This document shows positions 43,560 to 53,984 of a stretch of DNA of 64,000 nt, one piece after another. A program made the translations under genes and the position numbers. Each line of letters begins with the position of its first letter. Position 1 is the stretch's first letter. The DNA comes from Cordylochernes scorpioides (Eukaryota; Arthropoda; Arachnida; Pseudoscorpiones; Chernetidae): the NCBI GenBank assembly GCA_030710605.1, contig CP092879.1, forward strand, positions 79,399,853 to 79,463,852, in the 5' to 3' direction. Under the pieces are notes generated by a model, which had not been told where the DNA came from, did not search any database, and saw nothing but the letters and a program-made list of their open reading frames with translations.

Positions 43560-43880
43560 CGAAAGGATGGTAAATATATTGGGAAGGGGCTTGGCTCATC
43601 AGTGGTGAACCCTTTAATATATTAGCTCATTGGTTTATATTTGTTTTTATCTAATTATTTTGCACACAGAGTTTATGATGATAATTGTATATGTATATAT
43701 GGTGTTTTGTGTTGATAGAGTAGTAGGTGTTTATTTTAATTGTCGAATTGAGTTAATTATGTTTGTTGTTCGCGTTCAAATATATAATAATCTGTTCTCG
43801 AGTCTTCTTGCTGGAATATTGCAGCAAACCCTCCCAGCGGTTTCGCCAGTTTAATCTACCATACTGCTATAATTATTGTA
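43560..43880 (+). mobile_element. S-type MITE interrupted by a 213-bp insertion
   Basis: The centre GTGGTGAACCCT (to 43613) resumes at AACCCTCCCAGCGG (43827). The insert 43614-43826 is flanked by the 6-base duplication AACCCT. Confidence 0.75.
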
Positions 43881-44226
43881 TAGTCGTCTGTTTTGCTAAT
43901 ATCGTCTGCATTTTATTAATTAAGAATTATGAAATTGGCATCTGTCGTGAATGATGAGACTTTTTTCGAACCGCAATAAAACATAAAATTTTTCAAGATA
44001 TTCGAACTGAAAACTCAGTAAAATATCGAAATTCAATTTATAGACGCAAAATCTAAAATGCTAATTTAAAGAAATTGAATTCTGATGGATATATATTTAC
44101 ATATATGAATATTTACATATGACTTGAATTTGAAATAGGTATCGTCTGTAGAGTTATTTCATTATATTTACATATTGGTGCGGCGGTACATATATTCAAT
44201 TATTTCCAAACTTTTCTCGCTCACAG

Positions 44227-44282
44227 CTGCCAAGCAGGTGGATGGTTGTTGCGACAGTTGTGCGTCGTGTTGTCCATGCAAG
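44227..44282 (+). CDS. Possible cysteine-rich exon (unassigned)
   Basis: The segment between a pyrimidine-rich acceptor (TTTTCTCGCTCACAG) and a donor AAG/GTGACA encodes AKQVDGCCDSCASCCPCK, with seven cysteines in eighteen residues. The pattern recalls metallothionein or a membrane-anchoring cysteine cluster, but no neighbouring exon was found. It lies antisense in the SLC7 intron. Chance is possible. Confidence 0.2.
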
Positions 44283-44458
44283 GTGACAACTTCACAAAAT
44301 GACAGAACTCAGCTGATTGGTGGCGCTCACTGATGCAATCAGACATATGCAACTTGCATATACTATATTGCATATAATTGTATCTTTTTTTTTTCTTTTT
44401 ATGTAATCTGGGAGATTGTGAATGGTTTATAATTTATCATCATCATCATTAGATATTA

Positions 44459-44931
44459 CAGTAGAACTACCTCCCTGTAAAGGACAACACCTAGTTACAG
44501 AGCCAAAGTGTCCTTAGAGAGAGGTGTCCTCTAGCGGGAGTGTCCTCTCATGGAGGTTGTTCTACTGTATTGGTGATAGAAACTGTCCTTTGTAGAGAGG
44601 TGTCCTCTAGTGGGAGTGTCATCTCATGGAGGTTGTTCTACTGTATTGGTGATGGAAACTGTCCTTTATAGAGAGGTGTTCTCTAGCGGGAGTGTCCTCT
44701 CATTGAGGTTGTTCTACTGTATTGGTGATGGAAACTGTCCTTTGTAGAGAGGTGTCCTCTCATGGAGGTTGTTCTACTGTATTGGTGATGGAAACTGTCC
44801 TTTATAGAGAGGTGTCCTCTAGCGGGAGTGTCCTCTCATGGAGGTTGTTCTACTGTATTGGTGATGGAAACTGTCCTTTGTAGAGAGGTGTCCTCTAGCG
44901 CGAGTGTCCTCTCTTGAAGATTGTTCTACAG
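44459..44931. mobile_element. pogo-like MITE with 60-bp expansion, second locus
   Basis: Left end CAGTAGAACTACCTCCCTGT and right end TTGTTCTACAG, each next to TA. The inside is about six units of the same 60-78-bp text as 25171-26409. Confidence 0.85.
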
Positions 44932-44939
44932 TATTATAT

Positions 44940-45382
44940 AATTTGAGTACTTGCATTCACTGGGGGTTGGACATTTTCAAGAATCAGGGACCATTGGAGC
45001 TTTTTTTTTTTTTTAATTAGAAAAAGTTCCCAAAGTGGGATTTGATCCCGGGTCGTGACTTCAGAAACCGAGGGTTTGTTCACTCGTCCACTGAATCCCT
45101 AATCCAGAAAGTTAAATAAACTTAATAAAATAACATCTCTGGACGGCTTGTGTATGTTTATCTTTATTTTATTGTCGCTAGCGTCGACTTTTGGTGACAC
45201 TAGGGACAAATATTCTGCCTTTTTTAAAAATTTATTTGAGTCAAGGGATTGATTTAATAATAGGTATTTAAAAAAACTATTTTTCACATGTGTAGATATG
45301 TGGTGCAATTATAGTAAAAGCAGTCGCCAATTTCTACCCACCATGATTATCATGGCCTGTACCACGTGTACTAGGGATAATA
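44940..45382. mobile_element. Two SINE family 1 fragments, opposite orientation
   Basis: 44940-45105 (minus) has the head side (GGGATTTGATCCCGGGTCGT). 45275-45382 (plus) has the tail side (CCATGATTATCATGGCCTGT to ACTAGGGATAA). Confidence 0.75.
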
Positions 45383-45664
45383 ATTTTAAAAAACAACGAT
45401 TTCTTGCTATGAGTAGTGCGGGTGATTAAAAAGGAATATATAATAACATATTATTATCAATAAATTTTATTTTAAGAGAAAAACAAAGTAGAGTATATGC
45501 AAATAGAGGAATATATATATGTGGTCGAAGCGACAGACGACCGAGTAAGCAGGCGGTAAACAAAGAGACGACAGTTAAAAAACGGCCAGGAGCCAAAATA
45601 TCTCTCATTCCGTGTTCCCGAACCAAAATAAAAATGAGTAAACGAAATTTCTTTCCTCGCCGGA

Positions 45665-45802
45665 TGACGTCAGACCACTATTCTCGTCAGGAAAATCGAT
45701 GACGTCACGGGGAAGCTAGCCAATCGGAATCCTGAGAACGTGAGGGCGTAGTCTGGATGACGTCATAGGGCCGGAATCGAAGGTGGGGTGTTTGTGACGT
45801 CA
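45665..45802. promoter_or_regulatory. Cluster of four CRE sites with a CCAAT box
   Basis: TGACGTCA, the full palindromic CREB/ATF site, occurs at 45665, 45700, 45758 and 45795. CCAAT is at 45720 and an E-box-like CACGTG at 45816-45821. The segment is GC- and CpG-richer than the surrounding intron. It could be an enhancer or an internal promoter of the SLC7 gene or of an antisense transcript; the target is inference. Confidence 0.6.
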
Positions 45803-45929
45803 TTAGGCGTGAAGTCACGTGTTGGGAGGAAACAATTGGTGTGAGGTGAATATTCAGGACTTTTGTTGGTCATTGGTCAGGAAAACTTGGGGCGGGAAAA
45901 CTGTTCTTACATACGGTAGACTGGTGAGA

Positions 45930-46460
45930 GACCTTAGAGCATGGGTACTCCTGGAGGTAGTCTCTTATTGGAGGTGGCCTCTCATTGGAGTTAGTCTCTC
46001 ATTGGAGATGGGCTCTCCTGGATATGGTCTCTTATTGGAAGTGACCTCTACTGGAGATGGTTTCTTATTGGAGGTGGCCTCTCATTGGAGTTAGTCTCTC
46101 ATTTGAGATGGTATCTCATTGGAGATGGCCTCTTATTGGAAGTGACCTCTACTGGAGATGGTTTCTTATTGGAGAAAGCTTCTACTGGAGATGGTCTTTC
46201 ATTGGAGGTGGCCTCTATTGGAGATCGTCTCTTATTGGAAGTGACCTCTACTGGAGATGGTCTCTTATTGGAGGTGGCCTCTTATTGGAGTTAGTCTCTC
46301 ATAAGAGGTGGCCTCTCCTGGATATGGTCTCTTATTTGAAGTGACCTCTACTGGAGATGGTTTCTTATTGGAGAAAGCTTCTACTGTAGATGGTCTTTCA
46401 TTGGAGGTGGCCTCTATTGGAGATCGTTTCTTATTGGAAGTGGTCTTTCCTGGAGGTGAT
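45930..46460. repeat. Degenerate 30-bp minisatellite
   Basis: Units mix TCTCTTATTGGAGGTGGCCT and TGACCTCTACTGGAGATGGT, with a higher-order block of about 230 bases. It starts about 125 bases after the CRE cluster. Its open frames are not genes. Confidence 0.9.
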
Positions 46461-46859
46461 ATCGAGCTATAGATAGGTGGTAGGCAGTGAAGGAGGACAA
46501 AGAGCTGGCATCGCAAGTTTCCAAAGAAAGAATTTATTGTGGGGAAACTACCGGTGTCATCAGACGTTTTCAACTCTTTGTCCGCGGCTTTGTCAACGTC
46601 CCCCCACGACAGTGTCCTCCCTGTGTGCTCCCAGTGTGTTTCAGGGACCGGCAGAGATGTGGGGAGACAATCGAAATATCCCTAGTTACTTTCCCTTTAT
46701 TACTTATTAACGGATGTGTGTGAATGATATTAAAAACAAATTAGGCATATCACATTAGCTTTTTTTTTTGCTCTTCATTTGAAAATGGGTGCCGTTGCCA
46801 CGTTAGTCACCTTGGAAACGAACCAGAATTTGGTCACATGGAGACATCTGAGACTCTTC
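46461..46859. other. Intron sequence with fragment of a dispersed repeat
   Basis: 46787-46860 (GGGTGCCGTTGCCACGTTAG onward) is a copy of sequence found inverted at 50950-50985 and near 50330. No gene supported. Confidence 0.5.
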
Positions 46860-46879
46860 TTTGGACACGACAACAACAA

Positions 46880-47060
46880 CATGATGAGAGCGTCATCTAG
46901 TGGAACAGAAATCAACAACTCTAAACGTTGATTTAACCTGTTCCCTGATATTTAGTCAACCCATTTGCTTGATAAATCAAGAACCATGAACGCGTTTCGG
47001 GCTGTTGGCCCTCGTCAGTGTAGTGTAGGCTGTATGTGTGGATTGAAAGAGAGAAAGAGG
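46880..47060 (-). mobile_element. Foldback half element with hammerhead core
   Basis: CATCTAGTGGAACAGAAATC, then GATATTTAG (the uninterrupted target of the transposon at 55602), then TTGATAAATCAAGAA and a core at 46982-47018. Confidence 0.75.
46982..47018 (-). ncRNA. Hammerhead-ribozyme-like core (GGCC class)
   Basis: The minus strand reads CTGACGA, stem II GGGC-CAACA-GCCC (perfect 4 bp), GAAAC, a loop and GGTT. All invariant core bases are present; cleavage would be expected after GTT. Confidence 0.58.
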
Positions 47061-47630
47061 AATTGTTGAGAAGATTGGAAGAATCCTGTTGAAGGCCATC
47101 GCCGGCCTATGGACCGAAAGTCTGCTTCTAGGATGTTGGAAGCCATCAGGAAACGACCGAAGAGTTGGATGAGACATGTAATAAGAGGAAATGGATTGCT
47201 GAAGAAAGTTCTGGAGTGAAGGTAAAATGATGGAACGAGAATAAAACGGAAGGAGAAGAATTGGACTGATGGACTGGATGGGAAGCTATGAAGAGAACAG
47301 AACCTAGGTTCCACTGGAAACAAGTGAAGAGAGGTAAAGACATTATTCAAAGTGATTTACTAGGAGCATTGAGAAACTATGGAAATGTGTAAATACATAT
47401 TTATACCACGATTCACTTATATAAATGTATTTTAAATTGGTGTCTTTTATTGCGCACCATACATTCATTATCCTGACACTGTCGACATCGGTGCAAAGAT
47501 ATTCTCTGAAAGCTCCAATCTACACAGTTTAGGATGCGATGGGAGAATTTGAGGTCAAAGGAAAATAGAGGTAGTACAACTGGTACTGGAGTTTGTTGAT
47601 ACCGCGGTAATTCTAATGTGTGGGTATATA
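47061..47630. other. Intron sequence, no gene seen
   Basis: Frames of up to 111 codons on minus (47015-47350) are purine/pyrimidine-skewed and unsupported. A copper-like GTGTGGGTATATATAC tract precedes the next repeat. Confidence 0.4.
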
Positions 47631-47639
47631 TACTGTTGA

Positions 47640-47990
47640 CTTGTCTTCCTGCATCAACCACACACAATCCCCATATAATACACATAATCCCCATCAACCA
47701 CAGAATTCTCATCACATACAATCCATATCAACCACACACAAACCCCATCAAACACATAGAATCCATATCAACCACACTGAATTCTCATCACATACAATCC
47801 CCATATACTACTTATAATCCTGATCAACCACACACAATCCACATCAACCACACACAATTCCCATCAACCACAGAATTCTCATCACACACAATTCAAATAA
47901 ACCACACAATATCCTCATCAACAATCACACAATGCATATCAACCACACACAATCTCCATCATCCACACACACAACAGCCACACACCATGT
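47640..47990. repeat. Degenerate 18-21-bp minisatellite
   Basis: Units such as AATCCCCATCAACCACACAC with ATCATACAATCC variants, strongly C/A-rich on plus. Confidence 0.9.
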
Positions 47991-48193
47991 AGAAAGGACC
48001 ACAGAGCCGGCCCACTGAGACAACCCGGAAGGACCAAAATAGACGAAGACATTTCTAGCGGGCAGATGTGGCTATTGTGGAGACGCCATACCATGTCAGT
48101 CGTTCTTTATTTACTGGATGGAAGAAGCCTGGCTCATCAGTGGTAAACCCTCTCTGTGTGACGTCAGTTAGACCATGTCAGCACGAAGCTGTG

Positions 48194-48450
48194 TTAGACG
48201 GTATTACAAGGTTTGTACCCTAACAGCGTGTTGGATTCGAAGCCATCCGCCTTGTCCCAAACCTCCGACACAAGAGGCCGCGAGCTGAGAGGTCCAGAAG
48301 CGTGAAGAGAGGAAGGAGGATTACTTTGAGCAGTGGCGGCGGGGGCGAGATCAATACTGCCGCTGGATCGATGGCGGGACGGCATGACGCAATAACAGCT
48401 CTGGATGTCACCGCTGGTGGTACAGTTATAGTGGTGTTGTTGCGAGCGTG
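48194..48450 (-). CDS. Coding-like segment, unassigned (low confidence)
   Basis: An open minus frame ends at TAA (48194) and reads DIQSCYCVMPSRHRSSGSID, then ... LVSEVWDKADGFESNTLLGY and KPCNTV. Composition and third-position bias look coding and differ from the adjoining minisatellite, through which the frame continues by chance. It could be the last exon of a nested gene or an old retrocopy. No family recognised. Confidence 0.25.
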
Positions 48451-48589
48451 GTAAAGTCATAGTGGTGTTGTTGTGAGCGTGGTACATGGAAGTTTGGTGG
48501 ATGGCCGTTGTAAATGGTGCCTCTACGGTCTGATATTGATGGTGGCGATACACAGGTATGGTCTGATGATGGTACCATTTTGTCTCGGT

Positions 48590-49490
48590 ACACGGACTCT
48601 GTCTAGGTACACGGACCCTGTCTCGGTACATGGACTCTGTATCGGTACATGGCCCCGGTACAGGGTCCCGGTACATGGACTCTGTCTCGGTACATGGCCC
48701 CGGTACAGGGTCCCGGTACATGGACTCTGTCTCGGTACATGGCCCCGGTACACGGACCCTGTCTAGGTACACGGCCTCGGTACATGGACTCTGTCTCGGT
48801 ACATGGCCCCGATACAGGGCCCCGGTACATGGATTCTGTCTCGGTACATTGCCCCGGTACACGGACCCTGTCTAGGTACACGGCCTCGGTACATGGACTC
48901 TGTCTCGGTACATGGCCCCGATACAGGGCCCCGGTACATGGATTCTGTCTCGGTACATTGCCCCGGTACACGGACCCTGTCTAGGTACACGGCCTCGGTA
49001 CATGGATTCTGTCTCGGTACATGGCCCCGGTACATGGATTCTGTCTCGGTACATTGCCCCGGTACACGGACCCTGTCTAGGTACACGGCCTCGGTACATG
49101 GACTCTGTCTCGGTACATGGCCCCGGTACATGGACTCTGTCTAGGTACATGGCCCCGGTACATGGACTCTGTCTCGGTACATGGCCCCGGTACATGGACT
49201 CTGTCTCGGTACATGGCCCCGGTACATGGACTCTGTCTCGGTACATGGCCCCGGTACATGGACTCTGTCTAGGTACATGGCCCCGGTACATGGACTCTGT
49301 CTAGGTACATGGCCCCGGTACATGGACTCTGTCTCGGTACATGGCCCCGGTACATGGACTCTGTCTCGGTACATGGCCCCGGTACATGGACTCTGTCTAG
49401 GTACATGGCCCCGGTACATGGACTCTGTCTCGGTACATGGCCCCGGTACATGGACTCTGTCTCGGTACAGGGCCCCGGTACACGGCCAAC
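48590..49490. repeat. 32-bp minisatellite, about 28 copies
   Basis: Unit GGTACATGGCCCCGGTACAT plus GGACTCTGTCTC. It has no stop in several frames on both strands, so it gives many long false frames (YMDSVSVHGPGT; MYRGHVPRQSPCT). The GGTACATGGC/GGTACC-like text is partly self-complementary. Confidence 0.95.
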
Positions 49491-49579
49491 GGAGCCACTA
49501 CCGCTGTTCTATTTGCGCTGCCGCCACCCGGGATATCGGCGCTGGGAATAGAACAAACTGGGGGATCAGGTTCTCCGTT

Positions 49580-49720
49580 GCAAATAACCCTCGTCAAACC
49601 GCTCCTCGACATCATCCTTGGGCTTCTGGAAACTCTCTAGCGCCACTTTGTTGTCTACAGAGTGGTTGTCCCCGCAGCTCTGTGTATATACAGTCGGGGG
49701 AGCTAACCACCATGACGCCG
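49580..49720 (-). CDS. Coding-like segment, unassigned (low confidence)
   Basis: One minus frame reads SPTVYTQSCGDNHSVDNKVA and LESFQKPKDDVEERFDEGYL before a stop; an AG precedes it (GGTGGTTAG). It looks coding but lies downstream of SLC7 exon h, so it is not the SLC7 N-terminus. Together with 48194-48450 it may belong to a nested minus-strand gene. Confidence 0.22.
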
Positions 49721-49829
49721 GTCTGTGACGCCAACGGGAGAAACGCCATCTGTTCGTTTACTCACTTAGCTACTCGAGCAGTAGCTCTGTCCACAACCAA
49801 CATTCGGGATCCCTTTTCGCATTGAAACC

Positions 49830-50030
49830 ACTTTTTTTCACTATTTATTCAACTGCCCCGAAGCTTCCATAAATCCAACCAGAGCTCCAGTAACTGACAG
49901 AACTATAGTAACTTATAAATGCAAAAGTACTTTCTACACGTGTCGACATGTGAACCTACAGCAGTCGCCAACTGCCCGCTAGGATGTCTGCCAGCACGTG
50001 TACTTGGGGTAAAGAACCCGGGAAACTTTC
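49830..50030 (+). mobile_element. SINE family 1, diverged
   Basis: CTACACGTGTCGACATGTGAAC, CAGCAGTCGCCAACTGCCCG and CACGTGTACTTGGGGTAAAG match body and tail of the family. Confidence 0.55.
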
Positions 50031-50229
50031 AATGAACAGTGGGATTGCAAGACGTTCAGCCGTCCCATCTGTCTTTGTACAAACAAGACGATCCATCAGC
50101 TACCAGAGACATCAGTACGACGTCTAAGTTATCTACATGTGTAACGCCAGATTATAAGACATAATGGATGTCACCAGCTGGATGTCTCCATATATTGACG
50201 AAATGGTCTCCACACAGTCGTGTCCAATG

Positions 50230-50840
50230 AAGAGATGTCTTCGCGCGTACATCTCTATCACAGCTATGTTCTCTATCTTGGGTGTGTAAAGCTGCTGTTC
50301 TGGGTCAATTTTCTGTTGTTGTTGTGTCCAATGAAGAACCTCAGATGTCTCCATACATCTCTATCACAGCAATGTTCTCTATCTTGGGTGTGTAAAGCTG
50401 CTGTTCTGGGTCAATTTTCTGTTGTTGTTGTGTTCAATGAAGAGCCTCAGATGTCTCCATACATCTCTATCACAGCAATGTTCTCTATCTTGGGTGTGTA
50501 AAGCTGCTGTTCTGGGTCAATTTTCTGTTGTTGTCGTGTCCAATGAAGAGCCTCAGATGTCTGCGTACATCTCTATCACAGCAATGTTCTCTATCTTGGG
50601 TGTGTAAAGCTGCTGTTCTGGGTCAATTTTATGTTGTTGTTGTGTCCAATGAAGAGCCTCAGATGTCTGCGTACATCTCTATCACAGAAATGTCCTCTAT
50701 CTTGGGAGTGTAAAGCTGCTGTTCTGGGTCATTTTTCTGTTGTTGTTGTGTTCAATGAAGAGCCTCAAATGTCTCCATACATCTTTATCACAGCAATGTT
50801 CTCTATCTTGGGTGTGTAAAGCTGCTGTTCTGGGTCCATG
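50230..50840. repeat. 106-bp tandem repeat, about six copies
   Basis: Units carry CATCTCTATCACAGCAATGT, TTGGGTGTGTAAAGCTGCTG and TTTTCTGTTGTTGTTGTG. Single units of related sequence occur near 4310-4360 and 46840-46890. Confidence 0.93.
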
Positions 50841-51330
50841 TCAATTTTATGAAAGGCTGCGGCCATTGCTACTCTCCCTCTGCGGGGGAGAAGTCCGACC
50901 ACACCTCCCTGCGGTCCTTCCTGGGTTTGGAGTATTCGATCATATTTTGGTCCGTTTCCAAGATCACTAACGTGGCAACGGCATCCATTTTCCAACGAAG
51001 AGTCAACCCGATATCTCCACACACAGAGACATCACGTACCTATTTGATCTATTGTATAGGGGCCAGCTATGCCAACCAATCTGAAGTTACACATCAACAA
51101 CATGGCCGCACAGTTATATAACTATGTTCAACTGACAAAAGCCAGTATAGAGGGTCCGGGGAATAGGAAGGATGGCTTGGCCTTCCTTCATTTATCAGTC
51201 CAAAATTGAACTTTTCCCGTCATTCCTGGCTTTAGTGTGAAGTTCTCTGTATACACCGAGGTCAGTTTGGATCCAGTTGGTTCTTCCTCGTCATCTGGGT
51301 TGTTTATCAAATCCTTGGAACCAACTTAAA
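50841..51330. other. Intron sequence with short open segment
   Basis: On minus, 50870-50990 reads MDAVATLVILETDQNMIEYS and KPRKDRREVWSDFSPAEGE before a stop. Part is repeated at 46787, which argues for a transposon remnant. Confidence 0.35.
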
Positions 51331-51835
51331 TGACATTTGATTGTACAGAATTGAAGAGTGACTCTTCTGTGTGATCGAACGGTTCCGGGTTCGATCCCTG
51401 CAGCCACTTTTTTTTTAGCGGAATAAATGTAGCTTCTCTCGTTGGGAATATGAGTTGTGACATTCTTGTGTCTTGATTACAGTGCGTAGACGTAAGCAAA
51501 CAGGTCTCTGCCACCTATACAAAAGTATTAATTCGAACGTCTTGCACAAGTAGCTACAAGCCTGACATTGCGGTATCCTGGTACTACGAGTGGGTGTATT
51601 TCGAGGTGAAAAGTAAACATTACTCCAAAACACCACAATTAGAGGATGTGTGTGTGACAATTGACAATTAAAACAAATTTATTGACAACTCAGTCAATAT
51701 TTACAAAATGAGGAAGAGATCACAAAAATAATTAGAGAAAATAAAAAGATAGCGAAAAGCGTGTTCGAACCAGGGACAACAGGTTCTAAAGTCTAAAGCT
51801 TTTGCAGCTAGGCTATGTTACCTTATTATATAATA
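51330..51835. mobile_element. SINE copies with tRNA-like heads
   Basis: 51345-51545 (plus): head with GGTTCGATCCCTGCAGCC and a diverged family 1 body (AAGCAAACAGGTCTCTGCCA). 51762-51830 (minus): tRNA-like head with A box TAGCCTAGCTGC and B box GGTTCGAAC. Confidence 0.6.
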
Positions 51836-52129
51836 ATTTAAATTTTCAGCCGGGGAGTCACCGTACAAGTGTCCTCTTCCTGGCGATGACCTCAATGCCA
51901 CCACCCAGCCCCAGAATGTGTGTGTGCTAGTGAGAGAAATATTGAAGGCGTCACAACAATATCTAAGATAAACAAAGTAAATTCGATTGCATACATCAGT
52001 GCAATGCCAGAGCAATGTGTGTGCACAACTCTCGGTCAGTACTATGAGAGCCTGGAACACAGGTATGGCCGGAGACCGTTCTCTCTATGCAGAAAACAAT
52101 ATCAATAAAAATAATAAAAGATTTCTATT

Positions 52130-52320
52130 TCTATTAAAAATAGACACTTCGGCCAGTTAGAGTTTTTTATTTTCTCAACATTTCGACAAAATTATTTTTT
52201 CTTCGACAGGAGAAGTAAATAAAAGATTTGGCAAGGCGTTAAAAATGTAATAATAAAGTTAATAAAAAAACTCTAACTGGCCGAAGTGTCTATTTTTCAT
52301 AGAAATATGAATGCCGGCCT
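52130..52320. mobile_element. Foldback element with hammerhead-like core
   Basis: Arms TAGACACTTCGGCCAGTTAG and CTAACTGGCCGAAGTGTCTA. One core at 52176-52208 on minus (CTGTCGA, hairpin, GAAATGTT) is retained; the partner core is deleted. Confidence 0.75.
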
Positions 52321-52504
52321 ATCTTTACGATAAAAGATCCATAGGTTGAAATTTTTTCGAAAGGAAATTGATCTATAAAATCCTAAGGAACCAGAGGGGA
52401 AGGTCAAAACTAGACGCCATCTACGTCACCGCAAAACTAGCGGCCTCGGGTCGGTGACAAAGCCACAACACCAGCTTTGGAAAACTGAGAAGCGTCCATC
52501 TGGA

Positions 52505-52536
52505 GACTATGGCTTCGGGCTAATGGCCCTCGTCAG
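52505..52536 (-). ncRNA. Hammerhead-like core with GAAG variant
   Basis: Minus: CTGACGA, perfect stem II GGGC-CATTA-GCCC, then GAAG in place of GAAA and a later GTC. The changed A would be expected to damage cleavage. Confidence 0.4.
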
Positions 52537-52539
52537 TCT

Positions 52540-53185
52540 AGGGCGGACTTTATTCCGCGAGATCCAAAAGGAATTTAATGGAATCTTCACAATCCGCCAA
52601 AAATATGGCGCCTAGTTATAAAAGATTTATATTCAGGAACAAAATTAGTTTTAGGATTGGAAGGTGTCCAATGGGAATGTGGTAATGTCAGGTGGACAGA
52701 GGTCAGTTGACGTCCAGACGGTAGTGTGATGTGTGACGTTAAACGACAATGTCACACGATTGTCCACCATCCTCCCTTGATGCAGAGAGGAAGGCCCTAT
52801 ATCAACATTTTAAATGTACCAACACTTCACCCTACGTACTGCCTTCAAAAATATCAGCAAACAAATCTAAGGCAATAGCTTACTATACATTTTTTAGATC
52901 ATCATTATGTAAGGACCAGTCAACAAGTGAATGACTTTGAGACGAAGAGTAAAGCCAGTTCAATTTCTATGTAAATAACACAAGATGATTATTACCTTAC
53001 CCAATTGGGAGAATCTGTATGGGGCAAGTCCCTAACAAAGGCTTTTGTGTGTGTGTGATTGTCCACCATCCTGACAGCAACCGTTTAAAGGAAAGGACTC
53101 CTAACAACCATCCTTGAGTCTAGTGGACAGCACAGTACTAGACCGTACTTCACGTGACGTGTAGTAACACGCAGGTAGTGTACTC
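52540..53185. other. SLC7 intron, no gene seen
   Basis: Non-coding; 52749-52934 is an open frame with no support. Confidence 0.45.
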
Positions 53186-53187
53186 AC

Positions 53188-53294
53188 CATCCGTTGTAGG
53201 CGAAGAGACCGGAATAAAAAGACAAGGTGATCTTGGTGACGTCCGTCTCACTGTTGTCGAAGTTGAAGTGCTCCGTGTGTCCTGGGACATCCAC
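53188..53294 (-). CDS. SLC7 transporter, exon h (TM6)
   Basis: 107 bases, phase 0 to 2, acceptor CCGTAG, donor GGATG/GTGAGT. It encodes [20 protein letters not shown] and then [15 protein letters not shown]. It is separated from exon g by a 17.4-kb intron. The next upstream exon (TM1-TM5 side) was not found by 64000. Confidence 0.9.
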
Positions 53295-53322
53295 CTACGG
53301 TCAAACTCCCGGTGTCACACTA

Positions 53323-53640
53323 CACTCATAGAATTAAGGAAGTTGTACCTTTTACCATGTATTTCGGAATTGAGACAATAACTATGAAAGATATTACAGT
53401 GACCTTTATTGAAGACACACGAGATAACCAAGTGTGTATACACTCATAGACAGAACTTAAGGAAGTTGTACCTTTTACCATGTATGTCGGGATTGAGATA
53501 ATAACTATGAAAGATATTACAGTGACCTTTATTGAAGACACATGAGATTACAAAGTGTGACCAAAATTTGCCTCTGTCTCCATTGGAAAAAAAAACGACC
53601 GACGATATCAAAGACTTACCACTTCCTCAAGTGGATACAT
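53323..53640 (+). repeat. CACTC-family MITE array
   Basis: Two units (starts near 53323 and 53441) joined at GTGTGTATACACTC, ending in the right repeat CACTTCCTCAAG near 53630. It starts about 30 bases from SLC7 exon h. Confidence 0.85.
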
Positions 53641-53801
53641 CTTTTGGTCAGTTCAGTACCTATGGAAACGCTAGGATCGAGAAGATCCTAGGATGTCAGA
53701 TTTCCACCCGTGGAATGACATGACGGGAGCCATAGTACAAAATTACCATGGATAGGTACACCATTTATACAGATTTGTTCTTTTTCTTTCTTATCTCTTA
53801 G

Positions 53802-53959
53802 GCCAAACCCTGTATATGGCGGTATCATGCACACATCTGTTTATAATGGCGTTCTGCGTCTGGAAAAACTACAGAATTGGAATCTGGGGCCCAACTTAGA
53901 CATCGACTATGAACATAATACTTTGGTTGGACTCCTCTTCCACATTGTCCTAAACTTGG
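53802..53959 (+). CDS. Unrecognised gene, penultimate exon (plus strand)
   Basis: 158 bases behind an unusually strong acceptor (TTCTTTTTCTTTCTTATCTCTTAG, only part needed) and before donor TTGG/GTAAGA. It needs two bases from an upstream exon and leaves in phase 1. The product reads PNPVYGGIMHTSVYNGVLRL, EKLQNWNLGPNLDIDYEHNT and LVGLLFHIVLNL. I do not recognise the family. It is antisense to, and upstream of exon h in, the SLC7 gene. Confidence 0.45.
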
Positions 53960-53984
53960 GTAAGAACAGGAAAATGTCCAAGGA

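Larger units (their letters stand above)
22022..53294 (-). other. LAT-type SLC7 amino acid transporter gene, 3' two thirds
   Basis: Gene-level entry. Nine minus-strand exons (53294-53188, 35820-35776, 33898-33775, 30371-30268, 29564-29468, 26609-26460, 24550-24466, 22844-22752, 22089-22022) join with matching phases into 290 codons plus stop. The product runs from the loop before TM6 to the C-terminus: [65 protein letters not shown] and STTTFLQKLL. This order and wording fit SLC7A5/SLC7A8 light chains, which exchange large neutral amino acids at the plasma membrane bound to an SLC3 heavy chain. The Phe of GLFAY aligns with the LAT1 gating Phe252. The cysteine that would bind the heavy chain lies in the missing N-terminal part. 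Which SLC7 light-chain paralog this is remains open. Confidence 0.92.

Noticed and set aside
45930-46570. Frames of 69-102 codons rich in Leu/Glu/Trp
   Set aside because: Degenerate 30-bp repeat with no coding evidence.
48590-49490. Long open frames on both strands (up to 214 codons) with repeats such as YMDSVSVHGPGT
   Set aside because: They come from a 32-bp minisatellite without stops; the unit is not a multiple of three and all frames are equally open.
49580-49720. N-terminal exon of the SLC7 transporter
   Set aside because: It lies downstream of exon h on the minus strand, so it cannot encode the N-terminus of that gene.
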